Of a stretch of DNA of 62,933 bases, positions 32,704 through 40,472 are shown in pieces. The stretch covers positions 1 to 62,933 of the forward strand of contig NZ_LZJN01000201.1 in NCBI RefSeq assembly GCF_001667735.1, given 5' to 3'. The translations under genes were made by a program, and so were the position numbers. The DNA comes from Mycobacterium sp. E183. GTDB lineage: Bacteria > Actinomycetota > Actinomycetes > Mycobacteriales > Mycobacteriaceae. Under the pieces are notes generated by a model. That model was not told the DNA's origin. It saw nothing but the letters and a program-made list of their open reading frames with translations, and made no database searches. How positions within the stretch are numbered: position 1 is the stretch's first letter; each line of letters starts with the position of its first letter.

Positions 32704-34023
32704 TCAGTGCGGCACCGGCGTGTAATGCTCTGCGTCGCTCGTGAATTCGGGCTTGCCGTAGGTTGCCAGCCGTAGCTTGAGGAGCCCGATCACGTACGCG
32801 TCGGTGATGTCCCTGAGCACGGGGACGCGGCTGGCGTGGCTCACTGCGGTAAAACGTCCGATGATGAAGGGCGCGGTGAGGGCGACGCGCACGAGGTCCG
32901 TCGGCCCCATCGAGACACCCATCGCCTCGGCGACCTCACGATTCCCGTTGCAGAAGGTGCGAACGAAAGTGAGCTTGCTGAAACTCTTTTCGACCGCCTC
33001 CGCGCAACGGTCGAACAGCGTGGTGTCGGGGCGCAAGTAGGCCGCCATCGTGCCGCGGACGAGTTCTTGGCAGATGCTGTCGAACCCGTCGCGCAGCAGT
33101 GCCGAGCGCGCGTGCATCACGTGGACGATGTCGGCCGGTTCAGAGGGCAGCAGTTCTTCCGGTAGGCCGAGCAAAAAGCAGCGGTACCTGGCGAATTCGA
33201 CGACCGCGCGCTCCTCGGGGGTGAACTCCGTCCGGCCCTGTTGGCGCGCCTTACGGGCCAGCAGGTACTGGCCGATCATGCCGGCCGGCATCTGGTCGAC
33301 CTGCGGCACGGGCATGCCGTATACGGCGGCATCCCACTTGTCGGATTTCTTCAGGGCGTTGTAGCGGACCATGGAGTGCATCAGCCGGACCATGGCGGCC
33401 GCCTCGAAACCGGGGCCGAATCGATCCAGCGCACCGGGGAGGGTGGTGACGGCGAAGAAACTGGCGGTCTCGTTCACCCGGCGCGCGGCCCGCTTACCCG
33501 AGAGTGCGCCGGTGAGGGCCATCGGCAGCGCGGCATAGGTGTTGGTGAAGGTCGCGATGAAGGCCCCGCGCGTGATGAAGGGTGCCAGCAGCGCTGCGGG
33601 AATCCGCTCTTGGCGGGCGCCCTCCCGGACCAGATCGAAGTCGATCCACTCCGGGGTCGCCTCCATGGCGGCGATGAACGAAACCAGTTCGGGGGGCGCG
33701 TCGGGCACCGACTCGATTCCCTCTCGGCAGGCCTTCTTGAGCATGTCGATCAGCTGGGCGACGCTGCGCGAAGTCATCAGTGCCGCATAGGGATCGGCGA
33801 CGACGTCGCCGAGCAGGGTCGCCGTGCTCATCAACTCGACCACGCGGTCGTCTTGCAGAATCGGTGCGCGGTCGGCGATCCAGGCGGGCAGGGCCGAGTC
33901 GACGTTCGGTTCCGTGGCCAGACGGTCCGGCCGCCGGTCGAAGTCGAAGTCTCCATACAGGTCGGGCTGCAAATCGCGCTGGCTGCGCACTCGCGCGGCG
34001 AGCTCGGGGTAGTACGTGACCAT
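32704..34023 (-). CDS. MpaB/latex-clearing-type oxygenase (DUF2236)
   Basis: 439-residue helical protein of the DUF2236/oxygenase MpaB family, which binds haem b in the studied latex-clearing members. Conserved features include FITRGAFIATFTNTYAALPMALTGALSG, the RVNETASFF segment, and MHSMVRYNAL. The ATG at 34023 (MVTYYPEL) begins 13 bp from a long palindrome shared with a divergent TetR gene. Regulation by that TetR protein is very likely. The substrate, perhaps a long-chain or isoprenoid compound, is unknown. Confidence 0.85.
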   Translation of the reverse strand: MVTYYPELAARVRSQRDLQPDLYGDFDFDRRPDRLATEPNVDSALPAWIADRAPILQDDRVVELMSTATLLGDVVADPYAALMTSRSVAQLIDMLKKACREGIESVPDAPPELVSFIAAMEATPEWIDFDLVREGARQERIPAALLAPFITRGAFIATFTNTYAALPMALTGALSGKRAARRVNETASFFAVTTLPGALDRFGPGFEAAAMVRLMHSMVRYNALKKSDKWDAAVYGMPVPQVDQMPAGMIGQYLLARKARQQGRTEFTPEERAVVEFARYRCFLLGLPEELLPSEPADIVHVMHARSALLRDGFDSICQELVRGTMAAYLRPDTTLFDRCAEAVEKSFSKLTFVRTFCNGNREVAEAMGVSMGPTDLVRVALTAPFIIGRFTAVSHASRVPVLRDITDAYVIGLLKLRLATYGKPEFTSDAEHYTPVPH

Positions 34024-34036
34024 CGCTGCCTCCGAT

Positions 34037-34077
34037 TAACTAACAGTTCGTGAGCAATACTCACAAGTTGTTAGTTA
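34037..34077. promoter_or_regulatory. Long palindromic operator between the MpaB-type gene and its TetR regulator
   Basis: Two 18-bp arms (34037-34054 and 34060-34077) match at 15 of 18 positions around a 5-bp centre. The outer parts TAACTAACA/TGTTAGTTA are perfect. It covers the promoters of both divergent genes. A -10-like TATGCT at 34077-34082 overlaps the distal edge, so bound repressor would block transcription. Confidence 0.85.
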
Positions 34078-34088
34078 TGCTGTCAAGC

Positions 34089-34691
34089 ATGAGTGCGGGC
34101 AGCCCGAAGCGGCGCATGACCGGCGAGGGCCGGCGCGAGCAGATCCTCGACGTCACTCACGCGATCGTCGACGCCGAGGGTTTCCACGCGGCCACGCCCA
34201 ACCGCATCGCCGGGGCCGCCGGCATCAATCGGTCGTTGATCTATCAGCTGTTCGGCGACCCGGCGGGACTCTTCGTCGCACTGATCGACCGTGAGGCGGC
34301 GCGGGCCGGCGCCCAATTCGCCGAGGCGGTCTCGGGGTTGGATGCCGTCGCCGGGGACCAGTCGCTGGTCGTCGCGTTCGACGGGGTGCTGGCCGCGGTC
34401 GACGCCCATCCGGCGACGTGGCGGCTGTTCCTGTTTCCGCCGCAGGGCGCTCCGCCGGAGTTGTATACGCGGCTGGCGCAATCGCAGGCCGTCGTGCTGG
34501 AGTTCTTCGTCACCGAATTGCTGCGCATCAATCCTCACGTGCACGACCCGGAGTACACCGCGCGGATCCTGCACGCGGCCGGACGCGAACTGCTGCAGTT
34601 GCACCTGAGCGAGCCGCAGACCGCGACGGTGGAACGTTTGCGTACCTTTGTACGGCGATTGGGCTCCGACGTCATGAGCCGCACGGGCTGA
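34089..34691 (+). CDS. TetR/AcrR family regulator of the MpaB-type oxygenase
   Basis: About 200 residues. The N-terminal helix-turn-helix has REQILDVTHAIVDAEGFHAATPNRIAGAAGINRSLIYQLFGDPAGLFVAL; the C-terminal ligand domain is uncharacterised. The open frame could begin at 34050 (GTG) or 34077 (ATG), but both lie within the operator. I prefer the ATG at 34089, which is 6-7 bp after a TATGCT -10 element and has no ribosome site, so it would be a leaderless transcript. It probably represses itself and the divergent oxygenase gene. Confidence 0.85.
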   Translation: MSAGSPKRRMTGEGRREQILDVTHAIVDAEGFHAATPNRIAGAAGINRSLIYQLFGDPAGLFVALIDREAARAGAQFAEAVSGLDAVAGDQSLVVAFDGVLAAVDAHPATWRLFLFPPQGAPPELYTRLAQSQAVVLEFFVTELLRINPHVHDPEYTARILHAAGRELLQLHLSEPQTATVERLRTFVRRLGSDVMSRTG

Positions 34692-36356
34692 CTAGCTGGT
34701 GCGCCCGCGTTCGGTCCGGTAGCGGCGCACCAGCGCGTCGGTCGAGCTGTCGGACTGGGGGTCCGGCGAGCCGCCCGACGTGATCACCGGCAGCAGCGCC
34801 TTGGCCTGGGTCTTGCCCAGCTCCACCCCCCACTGGTCGAACGAGTCGATGCCCCAGACGACGCCCTCGGTGAAGACCTGATGCTCGTAGAGGGCGATCA
34901 GCTGGCCCAGCACCGACGGCGTGAGCCGGTCGGCCAGGATCGAGGTCGACGGCCGGTTGCCGGGCATCACCTTGTGCGGCACGATGTCGGCCGGCGTGCC
35001 TTCGGCGGCGATCTCCTCGGCCGTCTTTCCGAACGCGAGCACCTGGGTCTGGGCGAAGAAGTTGCTCATCAACAGGTCGTGCATGCTTCCGGTGCCCTCG
35101 ACCGTGGGCAGGTCGTCGAGGGGCTGGCTGAAGCCGATGAAGTCGGCCGGCACCAGCCGGGTGCCCTGGTGCAGCAACTGGTAGAAGGCGTGCTGGCCGT
35201 TGGTTCCCGGTTCGCCCCAGAAGATTTCGCCGGTATCGGTGGTGACCGGGGTGCCGTCCGCGCGCGTCGACTTGCCGTTGGATTCCATGGTCAGCTGTTG
35301 CAGATAGGCGGCGAAGCGGGACAGATCGTTGGAATACGGCAGCACCGCGCGCGACTGAGCTCCCATGAAGTTGGAGTACCACAGCCCGATCAGTCCCAGC
35401 AGCGCCGGCGCGTTGGACTCCAGCGGGGCGGTCTTGAAATGCCGGTCCACGATGTGGAATCCGGACAGGAAATCGGCGAACGCCTCCTTGCCGATCGCCG
35501 CCATCACCGACAGGCCGATCGCCGAGTCGACCGAGTACCGTCCGCCGACCCAATCCCAGAAGCCGAACATGTTGTCGGTGTTGATGCCGAAGTCGTCGAC
35601 CAGGCGTTTGTTGGTGGAGACCGCCACGAAATGCTTGGACACCGCGGCGTCGCCGAGCGCGTCGGTCAGCCAGCGGCGCGCGGCGGTCGCGTTGGTGAGG
35701 GTCTCCAGCGTCGAGAACGTTTTCGATGCGACGATGAAAAGCGTTGTGGCAGGGTCTAAGTCGGCCAGGGTGGCGATGAGGTCGGCGGGGTCGACGTTGG
35801 AGACGAAGCGGGCCGAAATACCTGCGTCGGCGTAATGACGCAGCGCCTGATACACCATCACCGGGCCCAGGTCCGACCCACCGATGCCGATGTTGACCAC
35901 GGTGCTGATTCTTTGTCCGGTGGCCCCGGTCCATTCACCGCTGCGTAACCGGTCGGTGAAGTCACCCATCCGGTCCAGCACGGCGTGCACGTCCTCGACG
36001 ACGTTGTGGCCGTCGACGATCAGCTCGGCGTCGCGGGGCAGCCGCAGCGCGGTGTGCAAGACCGCCCGGTCCTCCGAGACGTTGATGTGCACGCCCGCGA
36101 ACATCTGGTCACGACGCTCCTCGAGGTTAGCGGCGCGCGCCAAATCGATGAGCAGCCGCAGCGTTTCTCGGGTGATGCGGTGTTTGCTGTAGTCGATGTA
36201 GAGGTCACCGACCGAGACGGTGAGTTCGCAGCCTCGGTCGGGATCCTCGTCGAAGAACTGGCGCAGATGCGTCGCGCCGATCTGTTCGTGATGCCTGCGC
36301 AGGGCGTCCCACGCTGGGGTGGCGGTGATGTCGGGGAGGCTTTGCGCGGAGGTCAT
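34692..36356 (-). CDS. pgi: Glucose-6-phosphate isomerase
   Basis: 554 residues, the usual length for this enzyme. It interconverts glucose-6-phosphate and fructose-6-phosphate in glycolysis and gluconeogenesis. Clear signatures are VVNIGIGGSDLGPVMVYQAL, FIVASKTFSTLET, GGRYSVDSAIGL, WGEPGTNGQHAFYQLLHQGT with the catalytic Glu and His, and SFDQWGVELGK near the end with the catalytic Lys. It converges with the TetR gene with no gap. A 50-bp tandem repeat lies just upstream. Confidence 0.97.
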   Translation of the reverse strand: MTSAQSLPDITATPAWDALRRHHEQIGATHLRQFFDEDPDRGCELTVSVGDLYIDYSKHRITRETLRLLIDLARAANLEERRDQMFAGVHINVSEDRAVLHTALRLPRDAELIVDGHNVVEDVHAVLDRMGDFTDRLRSGEWTGATGQRISTVVNIGIGGSDLGPVMVYQALRHYADAGISARFVSNVDPADLIATLADLDPATTLFIVASKTFSTLETLTNATAARRWLTDALGDAAVSKHFVAVSTNKRLVDDFGINTDNMFGFWDWVGGRYSVDSAIGLSVMAAIGKEAFADFLSGFHIVDRHFKTAPLESNAPALLGLIGLWYSNFMGAQSRAVLPYSNDLSRFAAYLQQLTMESNGKSTRADGTPVTTDTGEIFWGEPGTNGQHAFYQLLHQGTRLVPADFIGFSQPLDDLPTVEGTGSMHDLLMSNFFAQTQVLAFGKTAEEIAAEGTPADIVPHKVMPGNRPSTSILADRLTPSVLGQLIALYEHQVFTEGVVWGIDSFDQWGVELGKTQAKALLPVITSGGSPDPQSDSSTDALVRRYRTERGRTS

Positions 36357-36368
36357 ACTCCGACCCTA

Positions 36369-36473
36369 GTGACGGTCGCAAGCGCGGTGTAGCCGGGCGC
36401 GGCGGGCCGTCACCGTGGGTTTGGTGACGGTCGCAAGCGCGGTGTAGCCGGGCGCGGCGGGCCGTCACCGTGG
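36369..36473. repeat. Two identical 50-bp direct repeats, 55-bp period
   Basis: 36369-36418 and 36424-36473 are identical over 50 bp and separated by GTTTG. Each unit begins GTGACGG and ends CCGTCAC, so each can fold into a hairpin with 7-bp terminal arms. They lie between the chorismate mutase stop and the pgi start. This looks like a duplicated palindromic mycobacterial repeat and may terminate or insulate transcription. Confidence 0.85.
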
Positions 36474-36518
36474 CGCAACGCGGATGCGCGGCGACCCAGC
36501 CAGGCGTGACTGGCGGCC

Positions 36519-36851
36519 TCAGTGACCCAGCCGGCCCCTGCCCAACCGCAGCAGCAGGATCGCGAGGTCCTTGCCGTCGGGACCGAGCTCGCTGTAGCGC
36601 TCGATGACCTTCATCTCGCGGCTGTGCACCAGCCGCGTGCCGCCGGATGCCATCCGGACCTTGCCGATCGCCTGGGACACCTCGGTGCGCCGCTTCACCG
36701 CGGCCAGGATCTCGGCGTCCAACCGGTCGATCTCGTGGCGCAAGTCGTCGATGCTCAACTCTTCGGCGTCGGTCGTCTGTGGGGGTTCCACCGTCTCAAC
36801 CTTCATCTCTGCTAACTCCGCGTTCTCGGGATGTGGGGGTTGTGGTCTCAT
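36519..36851 (-). CDS. Chorismate mutase, AroQ type, cytoplasmic (Rv0948c-like)
   Basis: Small all-helical AroQ-class enzyme that converts chorismate to prephenate for Phe and Tyr synthesis. Active-site residues are visible in DDLRHEIDRLDAEILAAVKRRTEVSQAIGKVRM and RLVHSREMKVIERYSELGPDG; the C-terminal LLLRLGRGRLGH is the segment reported to contact DAHP synthase in M. tuberculosis. The ATG at 36851 gives 110 residues; an ATG at 36806 would give 95. It is preceded by a Phe/Tyr-rich leader peptide and a terminator hairpin, so attenuation is likely. Confidence 0.93.
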   Translation of the reverse strand: MRPQPPHPENAELAEMKVETVEPPQTTDAEELSIDDLRHEIDRLDAEILAAVKRRTEVSQAIGKVRMASGGTRLVHSREMKVIERYSELGPDGKDLAILLLRLGRGRLGH

Positions 36852-36876
36852 CCTGTTTCGGGCCTCACAAAAGAGA

Positions 36877-36913
36877 AGAGCCCCGGTCTTGAGGAAGCGG
36901 ACCACGGGGCTCT
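36877..36913 (-). terminator. Intrinsic terminator/attenuator in the chorismate mutase leader
   Basis: Perfect 9-bp arms AGAGCCCCG (36877-36885) and CGGGGCTCT (36905-36913), extended by an inner GGTC/GACC pairing, lie 11 bp after the leader-peptide stop. On the minus strand the stem is followed by TCTCTTTT, a U-rich tract. It sits 25 bp upstream of the chorismate mutase ATG. Confidence 0.8.
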
Positions 36914-36924
36914 GACGAAAGCAG

Positions 36925-37014
36925 CTAGACCACGGGGACCGCGAACCGGTACCCGTAGAAAAATCGGCGGCAGTTCGGGGTGAAGGACTGCCGACGGCAC
37001 TGCGCGTTGAGCAC
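36925..37014 (-). CDS. Candidate Phe/Tyr leader peptide for chorismate mutase attenuation
   Basis: A 29-residue frame starts with GTG at 37014 (or TTG at 37017) and ends with TAG at 36925. Residues 16-24 read RRFFYGYRF, giving 3 Phe and 2 Tyr in nine residues, plus Phe11. An in-frame stop lies just upstream. No clear ribosome site is present, so it may be leaderless. It ends 11 bp before an intrinsic terminator hairpin in front of chorismate mutase. Ribosome stalling on Phe or Tyr codons could control the hairpin. This is an inference from arrangement and composition. Confidence 0.7.
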   Translation of the reverse strand: MLNAQCRRQSFTPNCRRFFYGYRFAVPVV

Positions 37015-37397
37015 CAAACGAGTGTGCCACTAAAATCGGTTCCCGCGCAAAAACGTCGGCGTGAACTGGCCATTACGCGCCGAGTGGCCGAGCCGGACGC
37101 GGTTGAGCCGGCGCACCGGGACATGGTTGCTTACCGGTGTGGATTGCATTAACGCCGGGGGAAATTGAGCGCCGACGGCGTATTTGGCGGCATTGGCCCG
37201 GCGCAAATCCCGGTCCGATTATCGGCCACTTTTAGACGTGGGTGCAATTATTTTCCATCGCAAATGCGGTCGCTTATCGGATTGCGAAACTCCCATTGTG
37301 TCGGCGTGGATTTGGCCGGTGCGGGGCGTCGGAGGGACTAGCCTGATCTGACGCCTGGACGTGTTGCGTCGGTGGGCGGCGGTAAGTTTGGACCAAC
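37015..37397. other. 383-bp divergent intergenic region upstream of uvrD1
   Basis: No gene is supported. The region is less GC-rich than its surroundings and must contain the leftward promoter of the chorismate mutase leader and the rightward uvrD1 promoter; an ACTAGCCTGATC stretch around 37337 is a possible -10 area. I saw no LexA-type site. Confidence 0.5.
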
Positions 37398-39734
37398 ATG
37401 AGTGTGTATGTAACCGATGCCAATCTGGCCTCCGAGGCAGATCAGCTACTCGAAGGCCTCAACCCGCAACAGCGCCAGGCGGTGGTGCACGAGGGCTCGC
37501 CGCTGCTGATCGTCGCGGGGGCCGGTTCGGGCAAGACTGCGGTGTTGACGCGCCGCATCGCCTACCTGATCGCGGCGCGCGGTGTCGGGGTGGGCCAGAT
37601 CCTGGCCATCACGTTCACCAACAAGGCGGCGGCCGAGATGCGCGAACGCGTGGTGCGGCTGGTGGGCAACCGGGCCCGCGCCATGTGGGTGTCCACCTTC
37701 CACTCGACGTGCGTGCGCATCCTGCGCAACCAGGCGTCCCTGATCGACGGCCTCAATTCCAACTTCTCGATCTACGACGCCGACGACTCCCGCCGCCTGC
37801 TGCAGATGATCGGGCGCGACATGGGGCTCGACATCAAGCGCTACTCGCCGCGGCTGTTGGCCAACGCCATCTCCAATCTGAAGAACGAGCTGATCGACCC
37901 CGCCGAGGCGGTGGCCAAGCTGACGGACGATTCCGATGACCTCGTTCGCACCGTGGCCTCCGTATACGGCGAATACCAGCGGCGGCTGCGCGCGGCCAAC
38001 GCCCTGGACTTCGACGACCTGATCGGCGAGACCGTCGCGGTGCTGCGGGCCTTCCCGCAGATCGCCCAGCATTACCGGCGGCGGTTCCGTCATGTCCTGG
38101 TCGACGAGTACCAGGACACTAATCACGCCCAGTACGTGCTGGTTCGGGAACTGGTCGGCCACGACGCCACAGAAGAATCGCCCGACGACGTTCCGCCTGC
38201 GGAATTGTGCGTGGTGGGTGACGCCGACCAGTCGATCTACGCGTTCCGCGGCGCCACAATTCGCAACATCGAGGACTTCGAGCGCGACTACCCGGACGCG
38301 ACAACCATTCTGCTGGAACAGAATTACCGCTCGACGCAGAACATCCTGTCGGCGGCGAACTCGGTGATCGCCCGCAACTCCGGCCGCCGCGAGAAACGGC
38401 TCTGGACCGACGCCGGTGCCGGCGAGCTGATCGTCGGCTACGTCGCGGACAACGAGCACGACGAGGCGAGGTTCGTCGCCGAGGAAATCGATGCGCTCGC
38501 CGACCGCGGCGAAATCACCTACAACGACGTGGCCGTGTTCTATCGCACCAACAACTCCTCGCGGTCGTTCGAAGAGGTGTTCATTCGCGCTGGGATTCCC
38601 TACAAAGTCGTTGGGGGAGTGCGCTTTTACGAGCGCAAGGAGATCCGTGACATCGTCGCCTATCTGCGGGTGCTGGACAACCCGGGTGATGCGGTCAGCA
38701 TGCGGCGGATCCTCAACACCCCGCGTCGGGGCATCGGTGATCGCGCCGAGGCCTGCGTGGCCGTCTACGCCGAGAACACCGGCGCGAGTTTCAACGACGC
38801 GTTGGTGGCGGCCGCCGAAGGCAGAGTGCCGATGCTCAATTCGCGTGCGGAGAAGGCAATCGCGGGCTTCGTCGAGCTGCTCGACGAGCTCAGGGGCCGA
38901 CTGGACGAGGATCTCGGTGATTTGGTCGAGTCGGTCCTCGAACGTACCGGCTACCGCCGCGAGCTGGAGTCCTCCACCGATCCGCAGGACCTGGCCAGGT
39001 TGGACAACCTCAACGAACTCGTCAGCGTGGCACACGAATTCAGCACCGACCGGGCCAACGCCGCCGCGCTGGACGAGTCGTTGGAGGCCCCGGACGACGA
39101 GGACGTGCCGGACACCGGTGTGCTCGCGGAGTTCCTGGAACGGGTCTCCCTGGTTTCCGACAGCGACGAGATTCCCGACGACGGCGCCGGCATGGTCACC
39201 CTGATGACTCTGCACACCGCCAAGGGGCTGGAATTCCCCGTGGTGTTCGTCACCGGCTGGGAGGACGGCATGTTCCCGCACATGCGGGCGCTGGACGACC
39301 CGACCGAGCTGTCCGAGGAGCGGCGGCTGGCCTATGTCGGCATCACCCGCGCCCGTCAGCGGCTGTACCTGAGCAGGGCCATCGTCCGATCCTCCTGGGG
39401 GCAGCCGATGCTGAACCCGGAATCGCGCTTCCTGCGCGAGGTTCCGCAGGAACTCATCGAGTGGCGGCGCACCGCGCCGGCGTCGTCGTTCAGCGCGCCG
39501 GTGAGCGGTGCCGGCCGGTTCGGCACCCCGCGCGCGGCGCCGACCCGCTCGGGTGCGGGCAAGCGGCCGTTGCTGGTGCTCGAGCCCGGTGACCGGGTGA
39601 CCCACGACAAGTACGGGCTCGGGCGCGTCGAGGAAGTGTCCGGCGTCGGCGAATCGGCCATGTCGCTCATCGACTTCGGCAGCGCGGGCCGGGTCAAGCT
39701 CATGCACAACCACGCGCCGATCAGCAAGCTCTAG
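37398..39734 (+). CDS. uvrD1: ATP-dependent DNA helicase UvrD1/PcrA
   Basis: 778-residue SF1A 3'-5' helicase. Motifs in order are: GLNPQQRQAVVHEG (Q motif), VAGAGSGKTAVLTRRI (Walker A), LVDEYQDTNHAQY (Walker B), VVGDADQSIYAFRGA (motif III), ILLEQNYRST (motif IV), VTLMTLHTAKGLEFPVVF (motif V) and LAYVGITRARQRLYLS (motif VI). The C-terminal ~50 residues (EPGDRVTHDKYGLGRVEEV...) form the Tudor-like domain. It acts in nucleotide excision repair, and mycobacterial UvrD1 is reported to bind Ku, also encoded in this window. Confidence 0.97.
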   Translation: MSVYVTDANLASEADQLLEGLNPQQRQAVVHEGSPLLIVAGAGSGKTAVLTRRIAYLIAARGVGVGQILAITFTNKAAAEMRERVVRLVGNRARAMWVSTFHSTCVRILRNQASLIDGLNSNFSIYDADDSRRLLQMIGRDMGLDIKRYSPRLLANAISNLKNELIDPAEAVAKLTDDSDDLVRTVASVYGEYQRRLRAANALDFDDLIGETVAVLRAFPQIAQHYRRRFRHVLVDEYQDTNHAQYVLVRELVGHDATEESPDDVPPAELCVVGDADQSIYAFRGATIRNIEDFERDYPDATTILLEQNYRSTQNILSAANSVIARNSGRREKRLWTDAGAGELIVGYVADNEHDEARFVAEEIDALADRGEITYNDVAVFYRTNNSSRSFEEVFIRAGIPYKVVGGVRFYERKEIRDIVAYLRVLDNPGDAVSMRRILNTPRRGIGDRAEACVAVYAENTGASFNDALVAAAEGRVPMLNSRAEKAIAGFVELLDELRGRLDEDLGDLVESVLERTGYRRELESSTDPQDLARLDNLNELVSVAHEFSTDRANAAALDESLEAPDDEDVPDTGVLAEFLERVSLVSDSDEIPDDGAGMVTLMTLHTAKGLEFPVVFVTGWEDGMFPHMRALDDPTELSEERRLAYVGITRARQRLYLSRAIVRSSWGQPMLNPESRFLREVPQELIEWRRTAPASSFSAPVSGAGRFGTPRAAPTRSGAGKRPLLVLEPGDRVTHDKYGLGRVEEVSGVGESAMSLIDFGSAGRVKLMHNHAPISKL

Positions 39735-39869
39735 TCGCAACCTCCCGGCCGTCGGAAGGCCTGCCAACGTGAGGTGATCCGGGAATTTGATATCGCGGGT
39801 GATATCGGATTCCGAAGTCGCTTATTGGTCGGGCCGCGGTGAACCGGGTGATCACCCTGCGGTCGCGAC

Positions 39870-39894
39870 GACCCGGCCATCAGGCCGGCGGGTC
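39870..39894. terminator. Hairpin between convergent uvrD1 and membrane-protein genes
   Basis: GACCCGGCC and the GGCC...GGGTC arm pair around an ATCA loop, with a small bulge, at the 3' end of the minus-strand gene. A separate perfect 12-bp palindrome GGGTGATCACCC lies at 39846-39857. Together they could act as a bidirectional terminator. Confidence 0.45.
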
Positions 39895-40471
39895 AGGCCT
39901 CCAACCAGCGTTTGGTGCGCGGGTGCATCGCCAGCACCACGCTGGCGATCGGTAGCAACGGCAGCAGGTGCACGATCCATGCCACGCGGGCACCGGCGAT
40001 GAACACGCCCAGGTACGTCAGCACGGCGACCACGGCGCCGACGACGATGAGGAAGCGCCCAAACGGCCGGTGCTGCAGCAGCATGATGACGCCCGAGACC
40101 GTGGTCACGGCGAACACCAGGGCCAGGAACGCGACCGCGACGCAGAAGAGCCGGTCGGACCGCCACCAGCCGGCGACCAGGTCGGTCGCCACCACCGACG
40201 TGGCCCACCCGCTGACGATGCTGACGGCGCAGGCGGCGACGGCCGTCCGGTCGCTCGGCCCATCGGCCGGCGCACCCGGCGTGCCTGGCAGCCCCGCGCG
40301 AGACGGGCCCTGGTAGGGCGGTGGTTGTGCGGCGATGTGCGTGGTCGGGGTTTCCGGCGCTATGGGGACGGGTCCGGTGGGTGCCCGGCGGATGATGCGG
40401 GTCTTCGGGTCCGACGGCGACGCGGATTCGGGCGATGGCGGACCGGGAGGTGGCTGATCGGGCGCGGTCAC
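39893..40471 (-). CDS. Proline-rich membrane protein of unknown function
   Basis: 192 residues. The first ~75 are Pro-rich and disordered (DQPPPGPPSPESAS, APTGPVPIAPETPTT). About four hydrophobic segments follow: AVAACAVSIVSGWA, LFCVAVAFLALVFAVTTVSGVIML, FLIVVGAVVAVLTYLGVFIAG and VAWIVHLLPLLPIASVVLAM. It ends one base before the M23 peptidase gene and converges with uvrD1. I recognise no family. The co-orientation with an envelope peptidase hints at a cell-envelope role. Confidence 0.7.
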   Translation of the reverse strand: MTAPDQPPPGPPSPESASPSDPKTRIIRRAPTGPVPIAPETPTTHIAAQPPPYQGPSRAGLPGTPGAPADGPSDRTAVAACAVSIVSGWATSVVATDLVAGWWRSDRLFCVAVAFLALVFAVTTVSGVIMLLQHRPFGRFLIVVGAVVAVLTYLGVFIAGARVAWIVHLLPLLPIASVVLAMHPRTKRWLEA

Positions 40472-40472
40472 C

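Noticed and set aside
34050..34088. Upstream GTG and ATG as start of the TetR gene
   Set aside because: They lie inside the palindromic operator and -10 element; the ATG at 34089 fits a leaderless transcript better.
37446..39767. 773-codon minus-strand open frame opposite uvrD1
   Set aside because: uvrD1 has all helicase motifs; the antisense frame is a codon-bias artefact with no recognisable features.
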